Assembly (NCBI RefSeq): GCF_048060095.1
Contig: NZ_JBLUOA010000001.1
Span: 1,736,001 to 1,800,000 of the forward strand
Reading direction: 5' to 3'
Source of the DNA: JBLUOA01 sp048060095
Lineage (GTDB): Bacteria > Pseudomonadota > Alphaproteobacteria > Rhodobacterales > Rhodobacteraceae
Length of the DNA: 64,000 nucleotides
The notes under the pieces are model-generated. The model worked only from the letters and a program-made list of their open reading frames with translations. It had not been told where the DNA came from and did not search any database. Made by a program: the position numbers and the translations under genes. Positions 35,226 to 42,849 of this stretch are shown here, piece after piece. Numbering within the stretch: the stretch's first letter is position 1; every line of letters begins with the position of its first letter.

Positions 35226-36152
35226 GTGAAACGCAGGATTGCGACATTCCTCGAAGCGCAGGCGGCGGAGCTGAACGCAGCCGCCAACACGATTGCCGCC
35301 TACGGGCGGGATCTGGTTAAGTTCACCGATTGGCTGGACCATCGCGGGTTGAACATCGACACCGCTGAGCGTGCGGATATTGAAAACTATCTGATCAGTT
35401 GCGATGAAGAAGGGCTGTCTCGCGCCACCCGCGCCCGGCGCTTGTCGGCCATCAAGCAGCTTTACCGCTTCGGATTTGAAGAAGGTTGGCGCGACACGAA
35501 TCCCGCGCAACAAATCAAAGGGCCAAGCCGCGACAAACGCCTGCCCAAAACGCTGACCGAGGCGGAGGTTGATACGCTCCTGACGACCGCACGGACCCAT
35601 GGACGATCCCCAACCGATCAGTTGCGCACGACTTGTCTGATGGAGCTTCTCTACGCGACCGGAATGCGGGTGAGTGAGCTTGTCACGCTACCCGTCGCCG
35701 CCGTCCGGGGCGATCCGCAGCTTATCCTCGTGCGCGGCAAGGGCGGGAAGGAACGCATGGTTCCTCTCTCCCCCCCGGCCCGCGCGGCGCTCGCGGAATG
35801 GCTGGTGGTTCGGGATGAGATTGAGGAAGCCGCGCAGAAAAGCGGGCGCACGCCCTCCCGTTTTCTATTCCCATCACGGTCGAAGTCCGGCCACATAACG
35901 CGGCAAAGCTTTTTCCTACTGCTCAAGAGCATCGCCCGATCCGCCGGGCTGTCGACGGACCTTGTGACGCCGCACACCCTGCGCCACGCGTTCGCGACGC
36001 ACCTTCTGGCGCGCGGCGCGGATTTGCGATCCATTCAAACGCTGCTTGGCCACGCCAACGTCGCAACGACCGAGATCTACACCCACGTGCTTGATGAGCG
36101 CCTGAAAGATCTGGTGCTAGAGCATCACCCCCTCGTCCACGAGGAAGAGTAA
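35226..36152 (+). CDS. xerD: Site-specific tyrosine recombinase XerD
   Basis: XerD, with XerC, resolves chromosome dimers at dif under FtsK control. The 308-aa protein starts at GTG and has an N-terminal SAM-like core-binding domain (about 1-90). The catalytic residues are R148 (TGMR), K175, H250 and R253 (HTLRHAF), H276 (LLGHANV) and nucleophile Y285. The length and housekeeping context argue against a phage integrase, and no tRNA or att-like repeat adjoins it. Confidence 0.93.
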   Translation: MKRRIATFLEAQAAELNAAANTIAAYGRDLVKFTDWLDHRGLNIDTAERADIENYLISCDEEGLSRATRARRLSAIKQLYRFGFEEGWRDTNPAQQIKGPSRDKRLPKTLTEAEVDTLLTTARTHGRSPTDQLRTTCLMELLYATGMRVSELVTLPVAAVRGDPQLILVRGKGGKERMVPLSPPARAALAEWLVVRDEIEEAAQKSGRTPSRFLFPSRSKSGHITRQSFFLLLKSIARSAGLSTDLVTPHTLRHAFATHLLARGADLRSIQTLLGHANVATTEIYTHVLDERLKDLVLEHHPLVHEEE

Positions 36153-36245
36153 CCGCGCTGGATTATTCCGATCCGCCCGGATAACTAGACATAATTGATG
36201 AAATTGGCGCCAGATGACGGCGTCGGGAAGGCATGGAAGAAAGTC

Positions 36246-37532
36246 ATGGACGCAGCGTTCTGGATCACATCAGGGGCTATTCTCGCGTTGTTGTTGCTGT
36301 CGGCGTTTTTCTCGGGGTCCGAAACCGCGTTGACCGCGGCGTCGCGCGGTAAACTGCGTGCGCAGGCGGACAAGGGGAACGGCGGCGCGCAAAAGGCGCT
36401 TGCGGTGACAGAGGACAACGAACGCCTGATCGGGGCGGTTCTGCTTGGCAACAACCTTGTCAACATCCTCGCCGCGTCGCTGGCGACCGCGTTGTTCACC
36501 CGTGTCTTTGGCGAAAGCGGCGTGGCCCTCGCGACCCTTGTGATGACCCTTCTCGTCCTGATCTTCGCCGAAGTGCTGCCAAAGACCTATGCGATCACGA
36601 ACCCCGAAGTCGCGGCGGCGCGCGTGTCCCCGGTGATCTCGATCGTCATCCGGGTCTTTTCCCCAATCGTCATGGCGGTCCGGTCGCTGGTCCGGCTGAT
36701 CCTCGGACTGGTTGGCGTCAAAACCGATCCCGACAGTCACATCCTCGCCGTGCGGGAGGAGATTGCAGGCGCAATCTCCCTCGGCCACTCCGAAGGGATG
36801 GTGGAAAAAGAAGACCGCGACAGGCTGCTTGGCGCGCTTGATCTGGGCGACCGCACGGTTGAAGAGATCATGCTTCACCGCTCGCAAATCGAAATGATCG
36901 ACGCGAGCGAACAGCCCGAGGACATACTGTCGCAATGTCTGGATTCGGCCCATACGCGGCTACCGGTCTATCAGAATGATCCCGAGAACATCGTTGGCGT
37001 GGTTCATGCGAAAAACCTACTGCGCGCGATGGATAAGTTCCGGCGCGGGTCTGGCACGTCCAAGACGGCGCTCAAGGATTTTGATGTGCTCGACGTCGCA
37101 ATGACCCCTTATTTCGTGCCGGAAACCACGACGCTTGACGATCAGATGCGGCAATTTCTGCGACGGCACACGCATTTTGCGCTGGTCGTCGATGAATACG
37201 GTGCGCTTCAGGGCTTGATCACGCTTGAGGATATTCTGGAAGAAATCGTCGGAGAGATCACCGACGAATTCGACACCTCGGAAGAACCTGAGATTCAGCG
37301 ATCAGACGATGGCAGTTTCCTCGTTGATGGTGCGACAACCATCCGCGACCTGAACCGCACCGCCGATTGGAACCTGCCGGATGAGGAGGCCAACACCGTC
37401 GCAGGCCTCGTCATCCACGAAGCCCAGACAATCCCGACCGAGGGGCAAGTGTTCAGCTTTCACGGCTTCCGGTTCGAAGTGATCGAACGCACCGCGAACC
37501 GGATTACCCAGCTAAAGATTAGGCCGCTTTAG
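36246..37532 (+). CDS. CNNM/CorC-type membrane protein with CBS domains
   Basis: The 428-aa protein is of the 'hemolysin family' now linked to Mg/Co efflux. It has a DUF21/CNNM membrane domain (about 1-190, opening WITSGAILALLLLSAFFSGSE), a CBS pair (about 200-330) and a CorC_HlyC domain (about 345-428). I prefer ATG at 36246 to the upstream TTG/ATG at 36195/36198 because homologues begin M-D-x-A-F-W. The gene converges on the DUF853 gene with 6 bp between the stops. Confidence 0.88.
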   Translation: MDAAFWITSGAILALLLLSAFFSGSETALTAASRGKLRAQADKGNGGAQKALAVTEDNERLIGAVLLGNNLVNILAASLATALFTRVFGESGVALATLVMTLLVLIFAEVLPKTYAITNPEVAAARVSPVISIVIRVFSPIVMAVRSLVRLILGLVGVKTDPDSHILAVREEIAGAISLGHSEGMVEKEDRDRLLGALDLGDRTVEEIMLHRSQIEMIDASEQPEDILSQCLDSAHTRLPVYQNDPENIVGVVHAKNLLRAMDKFRRGSGTSKTALKDFDVLDVAMTPYFVPETTTLDDQMRQFLRRHTHFALVVDEYGALQGLITLEDILEEIVGEITDEFDTSEEPEIQRSDDGSFLVDGATTIRDLNRTADWNLPDEEANTVAGLVIHEAQTIPTEGQVFSFHGFRFEVIERTANRITQLKIRPL

Positions 37533-37538
37533 GGGCGA

Positions 37539-39080
37539 TCAGCGTCCTTTGAACAACGTTCCGAAGATACCGCGCACGATGCGGCGGCCCGTGGTGCCGG
37601 AAAGCTCTTTGACAACAGCATTGCCAATCGCCTCGCCCCAGCTTTGATCGGCGCGGGTCTTGCGCGATGTCGAACGGCCCACGCGGTTGCCGGAATAACG
37701 GCGGCCAGCGCGGTATTCACGCTCTGCCATCTCTGCTTCTTCTTCGCGCCGCTCTGCTTCCTCGGCAGCCTGCGCGGCCTCTTCGGCCCGCTGTTGCAGC
37801 ACCTCATAGGCCGAAACGCGATCATTCTTCGCCTCATACTTCCCCGCGATCGGAGACGTATCGATATGCGACTGACGGGTTTCCGTGGAAATCGGCCCAA
37901 GTTGCGACGACGGCGGCCGGATCAAAGTCCGCTCCACAACACCAGGAACACCTTTGTTTTCCAGCATCGATGTCACAGCCTCCCCCACTCCGACATCGCG
38001 AATGGCATCACTCGTGTCAAACTTCGGATTGCTGCGATAGGTCTCGGCCGCTTGACGCAGGGCGCGGCGGTCCCGCGCAGTAAAGGCTCGCAACGCGTGC
38101 TGCACGCGGTTGCCCAACTGGCCAAGAATATCCTCAGGAATGTCGTCTGGGTTCTGGGTGATAAAGAACACTCCGACGCCCTTCGACCGGATCAGACGCG
38201 CGACCTGTTCGACCTTTTCGACCAGCGGCTTAGGCGCGCCGTCAAACAGCAGATGCGCTTCATCAAAGAAGAAAACCAGCTTGGGTTTGTCGGGATCGCC
38301 GACCTCGGGCAGTTCTTCAAACAGCTCAGACAGCAACCACAGAAGGAAAGTCGCATAAAGCCGGGGCGCGCCCATCAGCGTGTCGGCGGCAAGGATGTTG
38401 ATCCGCCCGCGCCCGTCCTGCGCCGTTGCCATGATGTCGGACAGCGCAAGCGCCGGCTCTCCAAACAACTCCGCCCCGCCCTGATTTTCCAGCACGAGAA
38501 GCCGACGCTGGATCGCGCCAACCGATGCGTTTGAAACATTGCCATACCGCAGGCCGAGCGTTTTGCCATTCTCACCAACCCACACCAACAGCGCCTGCAG
38601 ATCCTTGAGGTCAAGCAGCGGAAGACCCTGTTCGTCCGCAACCCGGAACGCGATGTTCAGCACGCCTTCCTGCGCTTCCGTCAGTTCCAGCAGGCGCGCG
38701 ATTAGCAGCGGCCCCATCTCAGACACCGTCGTGCGGATCGGATGGCCCTGTTTGCCGAACAGATCCCAGAACGTGACCGGGAACCCGCCATAGGCGTAAT
38801 CATCAAACCTGATGGTCGCGGCGCGTTTCATGAACGCGTCGTGCAGTTTGAAACTTTCGGAACCAGCCTCCGCCAGCCCGGACAGGTCGCCTTTCACATC
38901 GGATAAGAAAACCGGCACGCCCGCATTGGAAAACCCTTCGGCAAGGATTTGCAGCGTCACGGTCTTACCTGTCCCGGTTGCGCCAGCAACCAACCCATGC
39001 CGGTTCGCGTATTTCAGCAGTAGCGCCTGCGGATCGGCATAAACATCGCCGCCCCCGCCAATAAAAATCCGATCACCCAC
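37539..39080 (-). CDS. HerA-like ATPase, DUF853 family
   Basis: This 513-aa P-loop ATPase has Walker A ATGTGKT (about 34-40), Walker B LVFFFDEAHLLF, and a VGVFFITQNPDDIP sensor region typical of HerA/FtsK-like hexameric ATPases. A long E/A/R-rich coiled-coil stretch (about 425-465) precedes a basic C-terminus. Function in bacteria is not established. DNA or protein pumping is inferred from the fold only. Confidence 0.87.
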   Translation of the reverse strand: MGDRIFIGGGGDVYADPQALLLKYANRHGLVAGATGTGKTVTLQILAEGFSNAGVPVFLSDVKGDLSGLAEAGSESFKLHDAFMKRAATIRFDDYAYGGFPVTFWDLFGKQGHPIRTTVSEMGPLLIARLLELTEAQEGVLNIAFRVADEQGLPLLDLKDLQALLVWVGENGKTLGLRYGNVSNASVGAIQRRLLVLENQGGAELFGEPALALSDIMATAQDGRGRINILAADTLMGAPRLYATFLLWLLSELFEELPEVGDPDKPKLVFFFDEAHLLFDGAPKPLVEKVEQVARLIRSKGVGVFFITQNPDDIPEDILGQLGNRVQHALRAFTARDRRALRQAAETYRSNPKFDTSDAIRDVGVGEAVTSMLENKGVPGVVERTLIRPPSSQLGPISTETRQSHIDTSPIAGKYEAKNDRVSAYEVLQQRAEEAAQAAEEAERREEEAEMAEREYRAGRRYSGNRVGRSTSRKTRADQSWGEAIGNAVVKELSGTTGRRIVRGIFGTLFKGR

Positions 39081-39267
39081 TGCTGCGACTCCTCTACTGC
39101 GAACACGTCCGCCGAAAATACAGTCTTAACCGTTTCACGCCAGCTTTACCTTGTTTCCGGGCGGTATTTCTTGACCATCTGGGATCGTTTTCGCGTTGAT
39201 CTATTGAAGGGGCGCCCCTGATCCGGCTTTCTTCCGCAAGACCATGAACTTAGTCGAATATTGACTG
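39081..39267. other. First part of a 432-bp intergenic gap (39081-39512)
   Basis: No open frame of convincing quality is visible on either strand between the DUF853 start and the ialB start. This part should hold the DUF853 promoter. I can point to no clear -35/-10 pair. The rest of the gap holds the candidate small RNA listed next and the ialB leader. Confidence 0.6.
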
Positions 39268-39296
39268 TTGACCGAGAAAGGGAAAGGCCGTAGCTT
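39268..39296 (+). promoter_or_regulatory. Probable sigma-70 promoter of a candidate small RNA
   Basis: TTGACC (39268-39273) and TAGCTT (39291-39296) are spaced 17 bp apart. No gene lies between this promoter and a strong terminator 50 bp downstream. Confidence 0.45.
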
Positions 39297-39302
39297 GCTG
39301 CT

Positions 39303-39372
39303 TAATTACTAAGTCGGCCAGTCCGACGGGGAGAAAAGATCAGGGAAAAGGGCCAGCTTGCGGCCCTTTTTT
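39303..39372 (+). ncRNA. Candidate small RNA (about 70 nt)
   Basis: A promoter-like element is followed by two stem-loops: GTCGG-CCAGT-CCGAC (39313-39327) and a perfect 9-bp terminator stem. A single-stranded purine-rich stretch (GGGGAGAAAAG) lies between them. The segment contains no reading frame. It lies between divergent protein genes, so the terminator cannot belong to an upstream rightward gene. The transcription start near 39303 is inferred. Confidence 0.45.
39346..39372 (+). terminator. Rho-independent terminator without an upstream protein gene
   Basis: AAAAGGGCC (39346-39354) and GGCCCTTTT (39362-39370) form a perfect stem with loop AGCTTGC, ending in TTTTTT. It precedes ialB by 140 bp on the same strand. 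Confidence 0.75.
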
Positions 39373-39512
39373 CGTGTCTAGCGACCTCTTGTTGTCATTC
39401 CACGCGAAATCATGGCAGAACCCCGCTGGTCAGAACGCGAAACACGGATTTCCCGACTGACAGCAGAAATGCCGCGTGCTACACGGCGCGTGAAAAACGG
39501 AGCAATGACCAA

Positions 39513-40139
39513 ATGAACGATTATCTCAAACCGCTCGCGATCACATGTCTTCTGGCGGCCGCTTTCCCGGCGATTGCCCAAGACACGACCGAGCAGCCCG
39601 CAGAAGAAGAAGCCCCCGCCGCTGAAGCCAGCGAAGCAGACGATCCGGCGGCTGGCCTCGATATGGGGCAGGAAGTCGGCGCGGAGAATGGACCCCAGCT
39701 CTACGTCCGTGAGACATCCGGCGATTGGGAAGTCCGCTGCGTCCGCACCGAAGAGACTGAGAATGATCCCTGCCAGATCAACCAAACACTGAAGGCCGCT
39801 GAGGGTAACCCCGTTGCCGAGGTCAGCATGTTCCCCCTGCCGGAAAACGCGCAAGCGGCTGCCGGGGCGACCATCGCAGTTCCGCTGATGACGCTTCTGA
39901 CCGAGCAGTTGACCCTCAAGATCGATGGCGGTGCGGCGAAACGTTATAACTTCACCTGGTGTGACCAAGAAGGATGCTATGCGCGGGTCGGCCTTTCTGC
40001 CGATGACGTTGCAGCGTTCAAGCGCGGAAATGCTGCGACCGTATCAATCGTTCCGGTTGCCGCCCCCGATCAGCGCGTCGAAGTGCCGATGTCGTTGACC
40101 GGCTTCACCGCCGCATTTGACTCGCTGACACCGAACTGA
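39513..40139 (+). CDS. Invasion-associated locus B (IalB)-family exported protein
   Basis: The 208-aa protein has a signal peptide (ending PAIAQ) and an acidic, alanine/glutamate-rich linker (about 24-60). The IalB domain starts near LYVRETSGDWEVRCVR. Four cysteines (CVR, CQIN, CDQ, CYAR) sit as in the family. IalB was named in Bartonella, but homologues are widespread in free-living alphaproteobacteria, so no virulence role is implied. Confidence 0.9.
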   Translation: MNDYLKPLAITCLLAAAFPAIAQDTTEQPAEEEAPAAEASEADDPAAGLDMGQEVGAENGPQLYVRETSGDWEVRCVRTEETENDPCQINQTLKAAEGNPVAEVSMFPLPENAQAAAGATIAVPLMTLLTEQLTLKIDGGAAKRYNFTWCDQEGCYARVGLSADDVAAFKRGNAATVSIVPVAAPDQRVEVPMSLTGFTAAFDSLTPN

Positions 40140-40164
40140 TCGCGGTTACGGTGTTAAGACACGA

Positions 40165-40193
40165 AACGCCGCCCCGATCCGGGCGGCGTTTTT
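40165..40193 (+). terminator. Rho-independent terminator of ialB
   Basis: AACGCCGCCC (40165-40174) and GGGCGGCGTT (40181-40190) form a perfect 10-bp stem with a 6-nt loop, followed by TTT. It starts 26 bp after the ialB stop and could also serve the convergent ketosynthase gene. Confidence 0.8.
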
Positions 40194-40213
40194 CTTTGGC
40201 GGAAGTCGGGGTA

Positions 40214-41422
40214 TCAAGCGGCGCGCAGCGCCAGCACCGCATTCAGGCCGCCGAACGCAAAGGCATTCGATAGCACCACGTCGACCTTCTGCTCTCGCGC
40301 CTCGTTCGGAACGACATCGAGCGCGCATTCGGGGTCGGCCTCCTCGTAGCCGATGGTGGGGGCGATCACCCCGTCTTTCAGCGCCATGACACAGGCCAGC
40401 AACTCCACGGCGCCCGTTCCGCCGATCAGGTGGCCGTGCATGGATTTCGTCGAAGAAATCATCAGGCGATCCGCGTGGTGGCCGAAAACATCCGCGACAG
40501 CCGCGCATTCCGTCTTGTCGTTCGCTGCCGTGCCCGTCCCGTGGGCGTTGATATAGCCAACTTCAGCCGGATTAACCTTGGCATCGGTCATCGCGCCGGC
40601 AATCGCACGGGCCGCGCCCTGCTTTGACGGCATCACGATATCTGCGGCGTCGGACGTCATAGCAAAACCAACCACCTCGGCCAGAATCTCGGCACCACGA
40701 GCCTTCGCATGTTCCATCTCTTCAAACACGAACACCGCCGCACCTTCGCCCTGCACCATGCCGTTGCGATTGGCAGAGAACGGGCGGCAGGCATCGCGGC
40801 TCATCACGCGAAGGCCTTCCCACGCCTTGACGCCGCCGAAGCACAGCATCGATTCAGAACCGCCCGTGACCATGACCTGACACATGCCGGACCGGATGAA
40901 CTGAAACGCCTGCCCCATCGCATGATTGGACGACGCGCAGGCGGTTGCCACGGTGAAGCTTGGCCCTTTCAGGTTATGCTCCATCGACACGTGGCTGGCC
41001 GCCGCGTTGTTCATCAGCTTCGGAACGACGAACGGATGGACGCGGTTCTTGCCGTCCTCGTAGACCGTGCGGTAGTTGTCGTCCCACGTATTGACCCCGC
41101 CGCCCGCGGTGCCAAGAATGACCCCGGCGCCCTGCGAAAGCGTGCCCTCAAAGCTAAGCCCGGATTGATCAACGGCCTCATTCGCCGCGAGCAGTGTGAA
41201 TTGGGTGAAACGGTCGTAGAGCGCGATTTGCTGGCGGTTGAAGTGATCCTCGGGATCATATCCCTTCACCTGCCCGCCGATCTTGATCGACAGCCGGTCT
41301 ACATCGCGGATTTCAAGATCGCCGATACCGCACCGACCTTCGCGCATCGCGTCGAGCGTTTCGGGAACCGACGTGCCAAGCGCGTTGATCGTTCCCTGCC
41401 CGGTAATAACGACTCGCTTCAT
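40214..41422 (-). CDS. Beta-ketoacyl-ACP synthase, KAS II-like, in an lpxD cluster
   Basis: The 402-aa condensing enzyme has catalytic C162 (TACASSNHAMG), H294 (NAHGTGT) and the second histidine H331 with K326 (STKSMHGHLIGGTG). It overlaps the stop of a dedicated ACP gene by 4 bp, and lpxD is next. The family elongates acyl chains by malonyl-ACP condensation. The setting suggests a specialised chain, perhaps for lipid A or another envelope lipid, rather than bulk FabF. That is inference. Confidence 0.88.
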   Translation of the reverse strand: MKRVVITGQGTINALGTSVPETLDAMREGRCGIGDLEIRDVDRLSIKIGGQVKGYDPEDHFNRQQIALYDRFTQFTLLAANEAVDQSGLSFEGTLSQGAGVILGTAGGGVNTWDDNYRTVYEDGKNRVHPFVVPKLMNNAAASHVSMEHNLKGPSFTVATACASSNHAMGQAFQFIRSGMCQVMVTGGSESMLCFGGVKAWEGLRVMSRDACRPFSANRNGMVQGEGAAVFVFEEMEHAKARGAEILAEVVGFAMTSDAADIVMPSKQGAARAIAGAMTDAKVNPAEVGYINAHGTGTAANDKTECAAVADVFGHHADRLMISSTKSMHGHLIGGTGAVELLACVMALKDGVIAPTIGYEEADPECALDVVPNEAREQKVDVVLSNAFAFGGLNAVLALRAA

Positions 41423-41685
41423 GCCGTCTGTTCTGCGACCAGTCCGCGGACGGCTTCGACGATTGACGCGACCGAGGATATGTCAAATTCGCTTTCCGCA
41501 GGCTCGTTCGCGTTGAACGGCACCTGGATATCGAATTCCTCTTCGATCGCGAAAATGCTTTCCACCAGCCCAAGGCTGTCGATGCCAAGGTCTTCCAGCG
41601 TCGAGGTCACCTTTACATCTTCGACGTCCAATACGGCCTGCTCCGCGATGATCTTGATGATTTTTTCTTTGATCTCGTCAGACAT
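41419..41685 (-). CDS. Acyl carrier protein, specialised
   Basis: The 88-aa ACP carries the phosphopantetheine serine S37 in GIDSLGL. It differs from housekeeping AcpP (usually DSLD with a highly acidic helix II) by DSLGLVESIFAIEEEFDI and a longer acidic loop (NANEPAESEFD). It lies between lpxD and the ketosynthase, coupled to the latter. Rhizobial AcpXL is a functional parallel for lipid-linked ACPs, but the motif differs (DSLDFLD there). Confidence 0.88.
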   Translation of the reverse strand: MSDEIKEKIIKIIAEQAVLDVEDVKVTSTLEDLGIDSLGLVESIFAIEEEFDIQVPFNANEPAESEFDISSVASIVEAVRGLVAEQTA

Positions 41686-41713
41686 GTCGCCCCCGGTCCT
41701 GCTTGCGGTTCAT

Positions 41714-42805
41714 TTAGTCCTTCTGACCGCGCTTTGAAACAGCTTTTTGAAGTTCTGCAAATTGCTTCATCATTCGGGGCAGCCGCCTGAGTGACTTTTG
41801 AATCTCAACATGGCTGTCCATCTTGACCGCAGGCGAACCCAGCAGAACACGGCCCGAAGGCGCGTTGGTGAAAATCTTGGTGGCTCCACCCGCAACGACA
41901 TCATCCCCGACAAAGATATTGTCGGACACCCCGCATTGCCCACCCAGCACGACGCGATTCCCGATCTTTGCCGACCCGGCAATACCGACCTGACCGCAAA
42001 GCAGGCAATCTTCGCCCACCTCGACGTTGTGACCGATATGCACTTGGTTATCGAGCTTGCTGCCCCGCCCAATCCGTGTTGGACGGATGGTCCCGCGATC
42101 AATCGTGACGTTCGCGCCAACCTCAACATCATCGCCAATCTCAACCGCGCCGAGCGAATGGATACGCGTCCAGCTTTGCCCGGTGATTTCGCCTTGGTCG
42201 CCCAGCGTTTCGCGGGCTTTTTCAACGCCCGACTTTTCCGGCGTAACAAAGGAAAAACCGTCAGACCCGACGACTGCACCCGGTTGGGCGATAAAACGAT
42301 CACCGATGACCACATGCGCCCCGATATGCGCGCCAGAATGGATCAACGCGCCCTGCCCGATCTGCGCCGCCTCGCCAACCGTCACGTGCGACGCAATCCG
42401 CGCGCCCGGTCCAATCCGCACGCCGCGCCCGATAACGACAAAAGGCCCAATGGCCGCGCCTTCACCGATATCCGCTGCCGGATCAATGATCGCTGTTGAG
42501 TGTATGCCCGGAGCGATTTCCGGTCCAGGATCCATCAATTTCGTAAGGCCCGACATCGCGTAGCGCGGGCGTTCCACCAGAACCGCAGCACGCAGCCCTA
42601 GCGCCTGCCAATCCGCACCTTTCCAAAGGATCGCGACCCGCGCCTTCCCCTGACCGAGCGTTTCGGCATATTTGGGGTCCATCGCCAAGGCCAGCGCGTC
42701 GGCGCTTGCTTCGCCCGGTTCTGATGCGTGGGTTACGGATGTTTCAACAGCGCCGACAGCCTCAGCCCCCAGCGCCGCTGCGATTTCTGCGATCGTGAAT
42801 CCCAT
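41714..42805 (-). CDS. lpxD: UDP-3-O-(3-hydroxyacyl)glucosamine N-acyltransferase
   Basis: LpxD adds the second 3-hydroxyacyl chain in lipid A synthesis. At 363 aa it has an N-terminal uridine-binding domain (about 1-95), a left-handed beta helix of hexapeptide repeats (about 100-310) with the catalytic histidine near HIGHNVEVGED, and a C-terminal helix. In many bacteria lpxD adjoins bamA and fabZ. Here it stands 27 kb away with its own ACP and ketosynthase. Confidence 0.95.
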   Translation of the reverse strand: MGFTIAEIAAALGAEAVGAVETSVTHASEPGEASADALALAMDPKYAETLGQGKARVAILWKGADWQALGLRAAVLVERPRYAMSGLTKLMDPGPEIAPGIHSTAIIDPAADIGEGAAIGPFVVIGRGVRIGPGARIASHVTVGEAAQIGQGALIHSGAHIGAHVVIGDRFIAQPGAVVGSDGFSFVTPEKSGVEKARETLGDQGEITGQSWTRIHSLGAVEIGDDVEVGANVTIDRGTIRPTRIGRGSKLDNQVHIGHNVEVGEDCLLCGQVGIAGSAKIGNRVVLGGQCGVSDNIFVGDDVVAGGATKIFTNAPSGRVLLGSPAVKMDSHVEIQKSLRRLPRMMKQFAELQKAVSKRGQKD

Positions 42806-42849
42806 TCATATCCCCAAGCTCGCGGAAGCGCGTTCCGCACAGGGGCTAT

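Noticed and set aside
35226..36152. XerD as a phage or island integrase
   Set aside because: Length, catalytic motif set and tight linkage to housekeeping genes fit the chromosomal dimer-resolution enzyme. No att repeat, tRNA or phage gene is near.
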